A stretch of 64,000 bases of DNA, from positions 373,001-437,000 of the forward strand of contig CALYLW010000164.1 in assembly GCA_944989445.1 (NCBI GenBank), written 5' to 3'. A program made the position numbers and the translations under genes. The stretch comes from Ampullaceana balthica (lineage: Eukaryota; Mollusca; Gastropoda; Lymnaeidae). Positions 43,373 to 55,300 of the stretch are shown one piece after another. Each line of letters begins with the position of its first letter. The stretch's first letter is position 1. The notes beneath the pieces were generated by a model. It had not been told where the DNA came from, ran no database searches, and saw only the letters and a program-made list of their open reading frames with translations.

Positions 43373-46300
43373 GTGAGCATAGTTTATTGTCAACAGTGCT
43401 TTGTTAGAAGATATTTTTGCAACTAAAGTTTTTAAAAAAAAATTGTTTTGAATTTATTACCATAACAAGCTGTTAATTTAAAAAGTTGAAAGTTAGTTTT
43501 CAGTTCTTGAATTCATTATATTTTCTCAATATTTAAAAAAAAATCAATTTCTTTTCCTAAAAGAAAACAAAAAACAATTAAGACCTATTAAAATATATTC
43601 TTTTGCCTTAAAATCATTTTAACAAAGGAGATTATTCAACAAAAGGCAACACAAGTGTCAGATGCTATTAGCACAGTAAAGACAGGAGCCACGACATTTG
43701 CCAATGAAATTTGCAAGAGAACTGAGTCCCCATCAGATAGCCCATCACTATCTTCCAATTCTGTACCTAATACTGATACCTCTAAGGTACAAACGGAAGA
43801 ACTCAGGACAAGTTCTCAACTAAATTCAGGTTTGGTCAATTTTGAAAAATGTTGTAAGATAAAGATACTTATTTAACAGACGTTCGTGTCTTTCCTAACT
43901 CCTCCTCCATTTGATCCCTCACACCATCCTTCTTTAAAAAATAAGAAAGAAAGAAAGAGAGCAGAGATCTTTGATTATTATTGTTTGTGGACATGTGACA
44001 TTTGTGATGGCATCAATGGCCCTGAGTCAATAAAGACTCTTATAGGTCCCCTCGGGGAATTCTCCGGCAGCTTTTCCCTCTCCACCAAGAGGAACTAGCC
44101 AACAGGGACACCCCGAGACGGTCCCCTTTAAGAGGGGGCCGTCTGGGCAGGGCTAGGCTCACCGGCCTGCCTCTCATGGGGTTACCTCCCAGAAGGGAGG
44201 TTGTGAATTTTCCCTACTTCGACCCGCTATAACTGCCGCACCACCACGGTATAGCGTACGGGTCTATGCCCTAGGACTCGCAATATAAGGGGAATCATCA
44301 CTGTAGCCTACCATACAGGGTGGTGCGGGCAAACGCAGTAGCCAACCGCAGTGTTGGGTAAGGGCACTCTTATTTGGAAGGTTTCCTCAGAGCTGACGTC
44401 CATCGAGTTCTTCACGGCGCTTATTCTAAATCGTACGTCCCTCCAGCCCCTAAACAGCACGACTCACTGTGTTAGCTAGAAAGGGGGGCGAAACGGTCGC
44501 TTCGATTGACCTGACCCTCAACGGGCACATTGGTTCTCATCATCGACGGGGGCACTCTCCACCACAGGTGTCCCCATCTAAGTTCCGTTCAGCGACTGTA
44601 ATCATCTCTTAGACTAGCACCTATTTGGGCCTCCGACGTTCCTCGTCGGAACTGTTAGTTTCAAATTTCGCATACCCTACTTATCCCGAGGACCCCTTAC
44701 AAGTCAGCCCCTTCCCCAGGTTTGTGGACACAATATGCTTTCATTTCTCTCTAAAAGCATGTGATTGAAACCACCTTTGGCAGCTGCTGAAAAACAATGA
44801 ATAATTAAGACCTATTTTTTGGCATTTGGCTGGGTGCTATTAATTCTTCTTTCTCTTTAATGTATGTCGAAATAGGATTGTAAAAATGCGGAAAATTAAA
44901 ACTCTTGATCTGAGTCACAGGATAAATTTTTAATCTTGTTCTAATCAACATTTTTCAGATGATAATAAAATGACCTCTGATACCCCTGGCTCCCAGTGGT
45001 CAGTCAACAATAAATCCGACTTCTCAACATTTGCTCAAGCCACCGCCATTCCAATAGACTTGGCAGTGGCTGCTGCAGCTTCGGCAGCTAACAGTGCCAC
45101 ATCAGCTGCTGCAATATCTATCAAGGAATCTGTATCTGAAACAGTGAGCAAATTTTCAAGTGCTGTTTCAGAAAGTATAAAGAAATCTACAACAAATGGT
45201 AAGGAGACATAGCTAAATTATATCAAACTAGATACGACCCGCGGCATAGCATACGCTGCAGACTTGCTTATCATAGAAACAGCACGAAGTAATGAAAAAA
45301 AAAGCGAGTAAACGTGGGGACATGTGCACTGCGGTTGTTGATACCTGTCTTCCTTCTTTACTACCATCCCTTGCCAACCATAAACTGTGATTGGCCGACC
45401 TTAGCGAGGGTTAGTCATATTCGCAAAAAGGGGGAAAAGAACTAGCAGAAACAAACATTTTTAAAAATTTTTAAAAAATTTTCCCGCTGTGGCTTGAACC
45501 CAGGACTTTCCGCATGCAAAGCATAGGTGATAAACATTACACTATGAATCACATGTTGTTCTGTGAAGGAACAACATAAGTTACCTCAAGAAAAATTGTT
45601 GCCCCCCCCCCTTTTTTTTTCCTTTTCATCCCACTACTCTTTCCAAAAGTGAGCGGTCGACCCCAGCGAGGGTCATTCGTCATGCTCATACATACTTCGG
45701 TGAAACATATATATAGATTTTTCAATTATTTTTCATTAAAAATTTTAAAATTTTATTCTGCATTTAATTATTGCTTTAAACTATTTATTTAGATAGGACT
45801 TTGAAATATTGACATTTATTTAATAACAAGTATTGTAGCTTTTAAAGTATATTAATTTTTTTCCTTGCAGCACGGGTTCAAGGAACAACAGTTGAGGAAA
45901 GTTTACTTTCATCTACTAAACCAAAACTTGGCGAGACAAAAATTAAGCCCAGGACTTTTACACTTCCTCCTCAACAGAAGGTACTTTCATTTAACATTTG
46001 TACTACTTCTATTGTTAGGAAGATAGTTATTTTGCATCACAAGAAAGTTGTGAGGTCAACCAAAAAAATGATAATGATAAATCAACATATAAATTAAATA
46101 TAACAAATTTAAGCTTTTAAAATATTTAACAATTTGTCAAAGGGCACCACTATATGGGAACAAGGAATAAAAAAACCCTGTAAAAAAACAAGTTTTTGAC
46201 TATAAATCCTATGTGTACCAGACGTAACTAAAAGAATGTTCATTATAATGTTCGTTCGTCCGTCGATACGACGAGGACCACTCTAGTCATCCGAGGGTTT

Positions 46301-49300
46301 TCTGTGCGTGCGCAGATGGCTGATTAGGCCGATCCTTGCACGAAAGGTTCGGGAACAGAAGGGACAGGGGGCGAGTGCGACATCTCCTGGAGGGTTGACA
46401 GCATGGGCCTTTCGGGCTTGCCTCTTCTTTTCTGCGGCGGTAATCCGGTTTGCCTCACATGACCTGGCACCTTCGTGGATGGAAGAGCGCCAGGTGGATC
46501 GGTCCATTGCAGCTCGTTCCCACGTGTCTGGATTTATGGCAAACGCTTTCATTGAGGCTTTCAGTGTGTCTTTGAAGCGTTTCTTTTGCCCACCGTGGGA
46601 CCGCTGGCCATACTGGAGCTCACCATAGAAAGATTCTCTTTGGCAGTCTCTCGTCTGGCATTCGGACAACGTGCCCTGCCCAGCGAAGCTGGGACTGCAT
46701 CAGGAGGGTGAAGATGCTGGGGAGACCTGCCTTGGTCAGTACCACTGTGTCTGGAATTTTGTTCTGCCACTTTATGCCGAGAATCTTCCTGAGGCTTGTT
46801 ATATGAAAGTGGTTCAGCTTTCTTGCATGGCGCTGATAAACAGTCCAAGTTTCACAAGCATAAAGCAGTGTGGGGAGCACCACTGCCCTGTACACTTTCA
46901 GCTTGGTCTGGATGGTAATGCCTCTTCTGTTCCAGACATTAGGGTACAACCTGCCAAAAGTGGAGCTGGCTCTGGCAATTCTGACGTTCACTTCGTCATC
47001 GATGGTGACATTTTGAGACAGTGTGCTGCCTAGGTATGTGAACCGGTGCACTGTATTGAGTCTCTGGCCGTTGACAGTGATGTTGGGCTCTACGTATGGG
47101 TCTTCCAGGCGCAGGCTGATGGAGGACCTCAGTCTTCTTGGTGTTGATTGACAGACCAAAGTTTGTGCAGGCACTGGAGAACAGGTTTACACTGCGTTGC
47201 ATGTCGGCTTCTGAGACAGCGTTGAGGGCACAGTCATCAGCGAACAGCAGGTCTCTGATTATGTCTGTCATAACCTTGGTTTTTGCCTGGAGCCTCCGAA
47301 GGTTGAACAGCTTGCCATCTGTGCGGTATTTCAGGTTGACACCAACATCCTCGTCTCTGAAGGCCTCTGTCAGCATGGCGGAAAACATGAGGCTAAACAG
47401 TGTTGGTGCCAGGACGCAGCCCTGCTTGACTCCGTTTGTGACTGGGAAAGGATCAGAAAACTCCCCGCTGTCCTGGACTCTGGCCTGCATGCCTTCATGG
47501 AATTGTTGCACCAAGACGATGAATTTCCTTGGGCAACCGTACTTGGCCATGATCTTCCACAGACCCTCTCTGCCAACAGTGTCAAAGGCCTTGGTCAGGT
47601 CGACATAGGTGGAGAACAGATCAGAGTTCTGCTCCTGACATTTCTCCAGCAGCTGCCTGGCAGCGAACACCATGTCGATGGTTCCTCGCTCTTTTCGGAA
47701 TCCACACTGACTTTCAGGCAGGAGTCCTTGGTCAAGGTGCACTGTGAGGCGGTTGAGCAGGATTCTGGCGAGGATCTTTCCTGCAATAGAAAGCAGGGAT
47801 ATGCCTCTGTGGTTGTCACAAGCCTGTCTACTTCCTTTTCGCTTATATAGATGTATGATGGTGGCATCTTTGAAGTCCTGCGGGATCGTCTCTTGCTTCC
47901 ATATTAAGAGAAACAGCTCATGGAGCCTTTCAGTCAGGGCTGTTCCCCCCTCCTTGTAGACCTCAGCTGGTATGGCGTCAGAGCCAGGTGCTTTGCCACT
48001 GGAGATAAGATAGATTGCTTTCTGGGTCTCGAGCAAGGTTGGTGGGTCATCCAGTGCTTTGTTTGTGGGCACTTGGGGTAGACGATTGATGGCTTCGTCG
48101 TTGATTGTCGAAGGGCGATTTAGGACGTCATCGAAATGTTCGACCCATCTCTCCAAGATCTTCTCTTTGTCTGTGATTAGAGTGTTACCGTCTGCGCTGA
48201 GGAGGGGGCTTGATCCTGAGGGCGTGGGGCCATATACTTCTTTCAAGGCGTCGTAGAAGTTTTTATAGTCACGCCTGTCTGCATAGCCTTGGATCTCGTC
48301 AGCTTTGTTGCCGAGCCAATCGTCCTGCATCTGACGGAGCTTCTGCTGAACAGTCTTGCGTATGTTGTTGAGTGCATCTCTCCTTGCCGTGGACTTGGGG
48401 TTATTGATGTATGCTTGGTGAAGGTGGTGTTTCTCATCCAATAACTGCTTGATGTCTTCGGAGTTCTCATCGAACCAGTCCTTATGTTTCCTGGTCTGGG
48501 GCCCCAGGGTCTCTGTAGCTGTGGAGTAAATCAGCTCTCTGAGTGATGCCCAGTCTGCCTCCACGCTCTGGTTTCCCGGAGAGGTGGATTTCAAGCACTT
48601 TTCCAGAGCATCTACAAAGGACTGTTTGCAGCTGTCGGTATTCAGTTTGGCAACATTAAGCCGTTTCGGGGCCTTCTTCCCTTGCGGGCGTCGTTTAGGC
48701 TGAATGCGGATGTTGAGCTTGGTGATGATGAGGCGGTGGTCTGTCCAGCATTCAGCGCCGCACATGGATTTGGTAACTCGTACATCCTGCCTGTCCCTCT
48801 TCCTCACGATGACGTAGTCAATAAGATGCCAGTGCTTCGATCGGGGGTGCATCCATGACGTCCGGTTACGAGTGGGGAGGCGGAAGATCGTGTTGGTGAT
48901 CAGCAGTTCAAGTTCAGCGCAGGTCTGGAGTAAAAGAAGACCGTTGCTGTTGCATTGACCCACTCCATGGTGTCCAAGGACTCCTTCCCAGGCAACGTTG
49001 TCCTTGCCAACTCTTGCGTTGAAGTCACCTAGCAAGATGAGTTTGTCCGCCTTTGGAACGTCGGCAATGACAGTGTGAAGTTCTTCGTAAAACTTTGCCT
49101 TTACGTCATCTGGATTAGTCATGGTTGGAGCGTAGGCACTGATGATGGTGAGGTGCTTCTTTCCAGCCAGTGGGAGTTTCATGGTCATGAGCCTGTCGTT
49201 CACTCCCTTGGGAAGTCCAGCCAGCTTTCCGACAAGAGTTGTCTTAACTGCAAACCCAACGCCTGCCTCACGTCGCTCCTCGCTGGGTCTGCCACTCCAG

Positions 49301-52300
49301 TAAAATGTGTAACCAGATCCTCTTTCACAGAGCTCTCCTTCTCCCGCGAGCCTGGTCTCGCTCAGGGCTGCGACGTCGATGCCATATCTAGCGAGTTCTT
49401 TACCAATCAGGGCTGTTCTCCTCTGAGGTCTGTCTGCATCGTCTCTGTCCAGGAGTGTGCGCACATTCCATGCGCCCAATATGAGAGGAAATATCCTCGT
49501 TTTCTTCTTTTTGTTTCGACCGCTGGTATGGGATGGATGACAAAAGTGACTTGCGCGGTGACTTGGATTTAAGTGAGAAGGAGTTGCGCAGTTCGTCGAT
49601 CTCACTCTCTCGCCCGAGGCCATCTTATCCAGCGGCAGGACTAAGTCGAGACGGCTGGTGATGGAGACGGGTGCAGTGGATGGCCATGACGTCCTGTGTG
49701 TCTTGTCATGCCCTTAGCGTTCCACAACGCTTTGCTGAGATTCGCCTTTTTGACCGTTGACCAACTAGTAGTTCCTCCGCTCTGTCCACCGAATCCAGTC
49801 TTCACGTGCATAGATAGACATATCTAGATCACCGAGGGTTTGAGACCCGTCGGCTACCCTCACCAGGTTTAGCCAGCCATTCAAAGCCGTTGCCCGGGGT
49901 GTGGCCACTGCGCACGTTGCAGTTTCTATGAGCCACTGGTGATAGCTGTGAGACAACTTCCGGATTAATATTAATAGTATTAACAGCCACAAAATGACAA
50001 TTCCAAGTAAAATACAACCAGAAGAGCATAGAGGGAATTCAATTTGAAGATCAGTTCCTTCATATCTTTAATTTTCCTCAATTTACATTTGTATGTTGTA
50101 TATTTCTCCAGCGCTTGATTATTTTTGTCTTTTAATGACAGCAGAGAAATTTAGGTTCCGCCATTTTGAACAACCGGAAGTTCATTATAATATGCAGCGC
50201 AAGACCATCCAAAAATACAAAATTGTAGTTGTGTCGTAAAACATGTTTAATATAATGCGCACCGATCAGGAATATGTTTATAAAAAGTGTTGTCAATAAA
50301 ATACGCACCTTATTGCGCGACAGAAAGGTTGTTCAATATAATACCCACCGCGACACTCTATCTCAAAAAATAACACGATACATAGAGGATAAATAAAATA
50401 ATCTAAAAATTCAATAATTTAATGACTGTACATGCGATCGATCTGAAATTTTATTACATCGTTTTTATCATTGGCACGAAACTGCCTGCTAAATTTCAGC
50501 TCGCCAGCTTACGAGGAAGTGGATTAAAAATCTATCCAAAGTTTTGGTGACAATCAAGCAAGCAAGGGCGCAAGCAGACACCACGAGTTAATATAAAGGA
50601 TTTTAAAAAAATATTTGCAAGTTTAGGAATTTCAGTAATATTTTAAAAGAGCATTTATAACCAAAACATAAGTTGTAGTATCTGAAAAATTTTGATATAT
50701 TTTCTTGAAAGATTAACAAATATTTATGGTTTTAAATTTATTATTAATCTCTTTCTTTTATTTATAAGTATTATAAGAAAACAAAAATTTAAAATATCGC
50801 CCAACTCCAACTTAGCATACAAAAGTGAAAATCTAAAAATTTGTCTGCTCAACACTTTAATTTAAACATTTTTTAAAAATTCAAGGCAACTGTTCATATG
50901 TTTAGCATTAAAGGTTCTAAATATTCCCTTAGAATATTACAGATGTTAAAAGTCAAATTCATAATATTTAACAGTGGAACAAATAAAATAATTTAGACAC
51001 ATCAAATTGAACTACTTATAATAAATCTCTATAAAATGATGAATACTGAAATTATAAAGTTTGCCATTAAAAAAATATTCCAATCTGCTTTGTCCTCTCA
51101 TATTTTTTGACAGCTAAGTGACAGAGCCAAGGAAAGACGTGTTCCTGCTTCTAGAATAAGTCGTCTGATCAGCTATTCTGGTAATAAATTAATGCCTATA
51201 TTTTTTTTTAATAGGTTAAACTTTTACTTTCAATTCTCATATGGACAAAATCAGAGGTAAATTTAAAGTCACTTAATTTAAAAAATGCAATTTATCTGTT
51301 TGCATGAGCTAAATATAAAAAAAAATTTTTTTTTAAAGGATAAAAATTTGAGAACGATTTTTCCAGTATGCAACAGAATACTCGATATTTGAAAGATGAA
51401 ACATTAAGAAATATTTTTGTGTGATTTGATACTGACCTCATTTTACTGAGTTCAAATCTCAACTGATGTCTTTGCAGAATTTCCAGCAGCTCATTTTGGC
51501 CAGAAATTAAACAACTATACTACTTTAGTTGATCTAAGGTTAATTTAATTATATTTTTTGGTACATGGGAGTCAGCCTTTTTCATCTCACCTTAAGTTGT
51601 CAAAACTAATACCAGCTTCACATGACTCACCAGGTAACGTGCCTTGAGCCTGGTTTGTCGCAAGAATCATTGAAGCTCTGGCTAAATTGATCCTGCAAAA
51701 ATTTGAAATTGTGCCCTCCACCAGGCCGCAACGATCAACTGAATCTGTTTTATTTTATGGAAGGAATCCAACCCACTGAGTTGTTTTAGTTCTGTCTTGA
51801 CAGGAAGAGTTGTAACTGAAACTTTAATACTCTTGTCTTCATGCAGGATTGGCAGCTGGGCTAGGTGTTGGAGCTCTGGCGGAGGTAGCAAAGAGGTCTC
51901 TCGGCATGAAGGAAGACTGTAAGTTTCATTAATTTTCATCGCTAAATATCTTGTAAAATAAAAAGGTTTTTTTTTATCTAATAACTTTTTTAAACATACA
52001 GATCATGATTAAAATCTTCTCATATTTTAGAAAAAATTTCATGAAATTAATTGTACGCAATTTCACTTGTACATTTCAGTTATATCCCTATTGCACTACA
52101 GCCCATGAAGGGCTTTGGCCAGTCTCACCTGTTCTTCTATTCATATCAGTTGCTTTTCCATGTTTGTATTCACAGCTGAATCTTTATCCACATCATCGAT
52201 CTATCAAAGCCTAAGACAGGCTTTTAGCCATTTTCTTCTGAGGTTTTTGCGGTGCTCTCTTTTCACCGATGTCATTGGGCATTCCATCAAAACTTCCAGC

Positions 52301-55300
52301 ACAACTTTCCTTCTAATGGTATGAGATTCTGATGCAGTTACAGTTGATGACACAGTTGACATTTTTATAAATGCATTTTTTTGGGTACCTTGCAGCTCCT
52401 TTGGGTCAAGGTGTCATGGACTCTAACCCATTTCTTAATGAAGCTAATGCTGAACGAATAGTAAACACTTTATGCAGGGTTAGAGGGGCTGCCCTTAAAC
52501 TTGGACAAATGTTGAGTATTCAAGGTATTTGTCTTCCTTTTTAAAATAATTTCTAATTTTCCTAGAATTTAGCTTCACCTATAATATATGATCTCCTGGT
52601 TTCCAAAAGTAGCTTGAAAATACATGAATGTTCCATAAAGTTAAAGATAGACCAGTTCTGGCTTCTGTAAACTGACATCAATTAATTTTTTTCCCTCTTC
52701 AGATAATTCATTTATAAACCCACAACTTCAGACCATATTTGAAAGAGTCAGGCAAAGTGCAGACTTCATGCCTGCTTGGCAAATGAAGGTAAATGGAAAA
52801 AAAACTTATTAAATAATTTTTATATTAACTTTACAGAAAGCATTCTCAACAATGTGAATATTGAAGCATATTCCTTGGAGATGAAAATGTCCTTGTATTT
52901 CTTCATCACTTCATGGGAAGTAACTAACTTCTCTGACATGGTTTACCTGGCTGGTACTTCTGAAATGAAAAATGAAGAGATTGAAGTCTGAGTTTATTTT
53001 ATTCTTACTCTTGATTCAGGTCAGGGAATCTGGAGATTCACTGCCTGACAGAATCAACAACCTGCACTTGTGGCAGCAGAAACTGAAAGATCAAGATATT
53101 CTCCAGAGGCTATGGCGATGGATTGGCCATAGACTTCGCAAACCTGCCTCCAATAAGCCAAGCCCTGGACTGGAAACCCTTCGGGAAAGCAGAAAAGATG
53201 TCGACCAAGAAACACCTGGTTCCGAGACTTGGCCATTCCTTTAAAATGCTGGAGAGACTGGCTCAGGATGGGGATGTCTGGAGAGACTGGCCCAGGATGG
53301 GGATGTCTGGAGAGACTGGCCCAGGATGGGGATATCTGGAGAGACTTGCCCAGGATGGGGATATCTGGAGAGACTTGCCCAGGATGGGGATGTCTGGAGC
53401 GACTGGCCCAGGATGGGGATGTCTGGAGAGACTGGCCCAGGATGGGGATGTCTGGAGAGACTGGCCTAGGATGGGGATGTCAGGAGAGACTGGCCCAGGA
53501 TGGGGATGTCTGGAGAGACTGGCCCAGGATGGGGATGTCTGGAGAGACTGGCCCAGGATGGGGATGTCTGGAGAGACTGGCCCAGGATGGGGATGTCTGG
53601 AGAGACTGGCCCAGGATGGGGATGTCTGGAGAGACTGGCCCAGGATGGGGATGTCTGGAGAGACTGGCCCAGGATGGGGATGTCTGGAGAGACTGGCCCA
53701 GGATGGGGATGTCTGGAGAGACTGGCCCAGGATGAGGATGTCTGGAGAGACTGGCTCAGGATGGGATTGCCTGGCCCAGGATAGTGTTACCTGGAGGACT
53801 ATTGAGAAGGCATTAAGCACTTGCCTCTGAAGCTTGATACTTTCACAATGAACCCTAAGAGCCTGGATATCATCCCTTGTTGAGACTTACTGCTAAAACT
53901 CATTAACATTAAATTTTCAAAATGAAAAAACAGTTTGGCCATATCTTATCTTTTATATTACAGATGCTCCTAATATACAGAAGATAATTGTGTCCTATGC
54001 TTAACCATGGTTTGTGTCTGGCCTTGCATTTCTGTCAGATGTAATTCAGTCATTTTGTTTGTCCTTTTATTTTTCAGAAAGCTTTGGCTAAAAACTTAGG
54101 TCCTAACTGGCGTGAAAAGCTTTTAGAGTTTGATGAAAAACCGTTTGCAGCTGCATCTATTGGCCAAGTTCACAAAGGGAAGCTGCTTGATGGAAGAGAT
54201 GTAGCCTTAAAAATACAGGTTATTATTGTGAATTTATGCCGACCTTTTTTGGACAAAAATCTAGAGGAAAAAGTTGGGGAGTCGGCTTATGAGAGGGTCA
54301 TAGGTGATTTCTGCATGGATATTGAATATTGGTGTTGTTATTGTAGATTATCAATGTCCTTTTATACATTCTACAAGATTCGACTGCTCTACCAGAAGCT
54401 ATAATATATTATTAAAAATCGGCATTTACCTTATTTAATCATTTTATTTATTTTTGTGAACGTTTTAATAAATTGTTTTACAAATTTTGTTTTCAACAAC
54501 GAATTTTAATGTACGCGCTTTTGTCACTGTTAACCAAAGAATTTTTTCTTTAAATACCGATAACTCTTGCCTAACAAAGAGCACAAAGACAAAAACAATC
54601 ATAGTGACCGATTTAGCTTGTAGTTTTTAAAAAATGTGTACAATATTGTTTAAGCTGTCCTATTATTTTTGGGGGTCGGCTTGGGATTGGGTTATACACT
54701 TTTAATACTTTTCTCTTCCAAAATTGGGGTGGGGGGCTCGGGTTATGAAGGAACAGGCTTTAGAACGAGTATATACGGTACGTTTTTGAATTTACAACAA
54801 TAAAATAAAATTGTGTAATGAAAATAAACTGAACAAAAAATGTATGGATCATAATACATCCATGATACTTTGAGATACAGACAGACTGCTGTTCTCAATT
54901 TTTGTGTTATAGTCAGTTGAGTTTCCTATTATGAGAGAGTTGTAAGAAAATCACCTTGTGTGAGATTCAGGAAAAGTTATTTGTGCAATGTTGTACTAAG
55001 TATTCAGAGCCTAACTAATGATTTGTTTTCCTTCTGAAAATAAATTCACTTTAGAGATTATTTAAAAATTGAAGTTTTATTATTATTATTATTATTTTTT
55101 TAAAATTTATTATTGTAAAATAGGAATTCAGAATAACAGGAAAATATTTATAAATACGGCTGAATTTGGGAATTTTTAAAAATATTGGCTTGCATTAACA
55201 TGACTTCTATCAAATCTCATAGTACCCAGGGGTATCTGAGAGCATTGACTCTGACATCAACAATCTCATGGCTGTTATGAATGTATGGAAAATACTTCCT

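Larger units (their letters stand above)
46204..50602 (-). mobile_element. Second copy of the 465-bp motif element, split by the LINE
   Basis: Left piece 46204-46249 and right piece 50180-50602 together match 41010-41474 in reverse, including the GCGTATTATAATG-type motifs and the ATAAAGGATTT end at 50592-50602. The LINE target lies within the fourth motif. Confidence 0.7.

Noticed and set aside
44041..44740. rRNA fragment because of its GC-rich, structured look
   Set aside because: No stretch matched conserved rRNA segments that I can recognise, and an 11-bp target duplication flanks it.
47138..49572. Plus-strand frames of 65-165 codons opposite the LINE ORF
   Set aside because: Shadows of the minus-strand endonuclease/RT frame.
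53123..53830. Long repeat-protein frames (up to about 235 codons) on both strands
   Set aside because: They arise from the 29-bp tandem array, whose length is not a multiple of three and which has no stop in any frame; they are not a gene.
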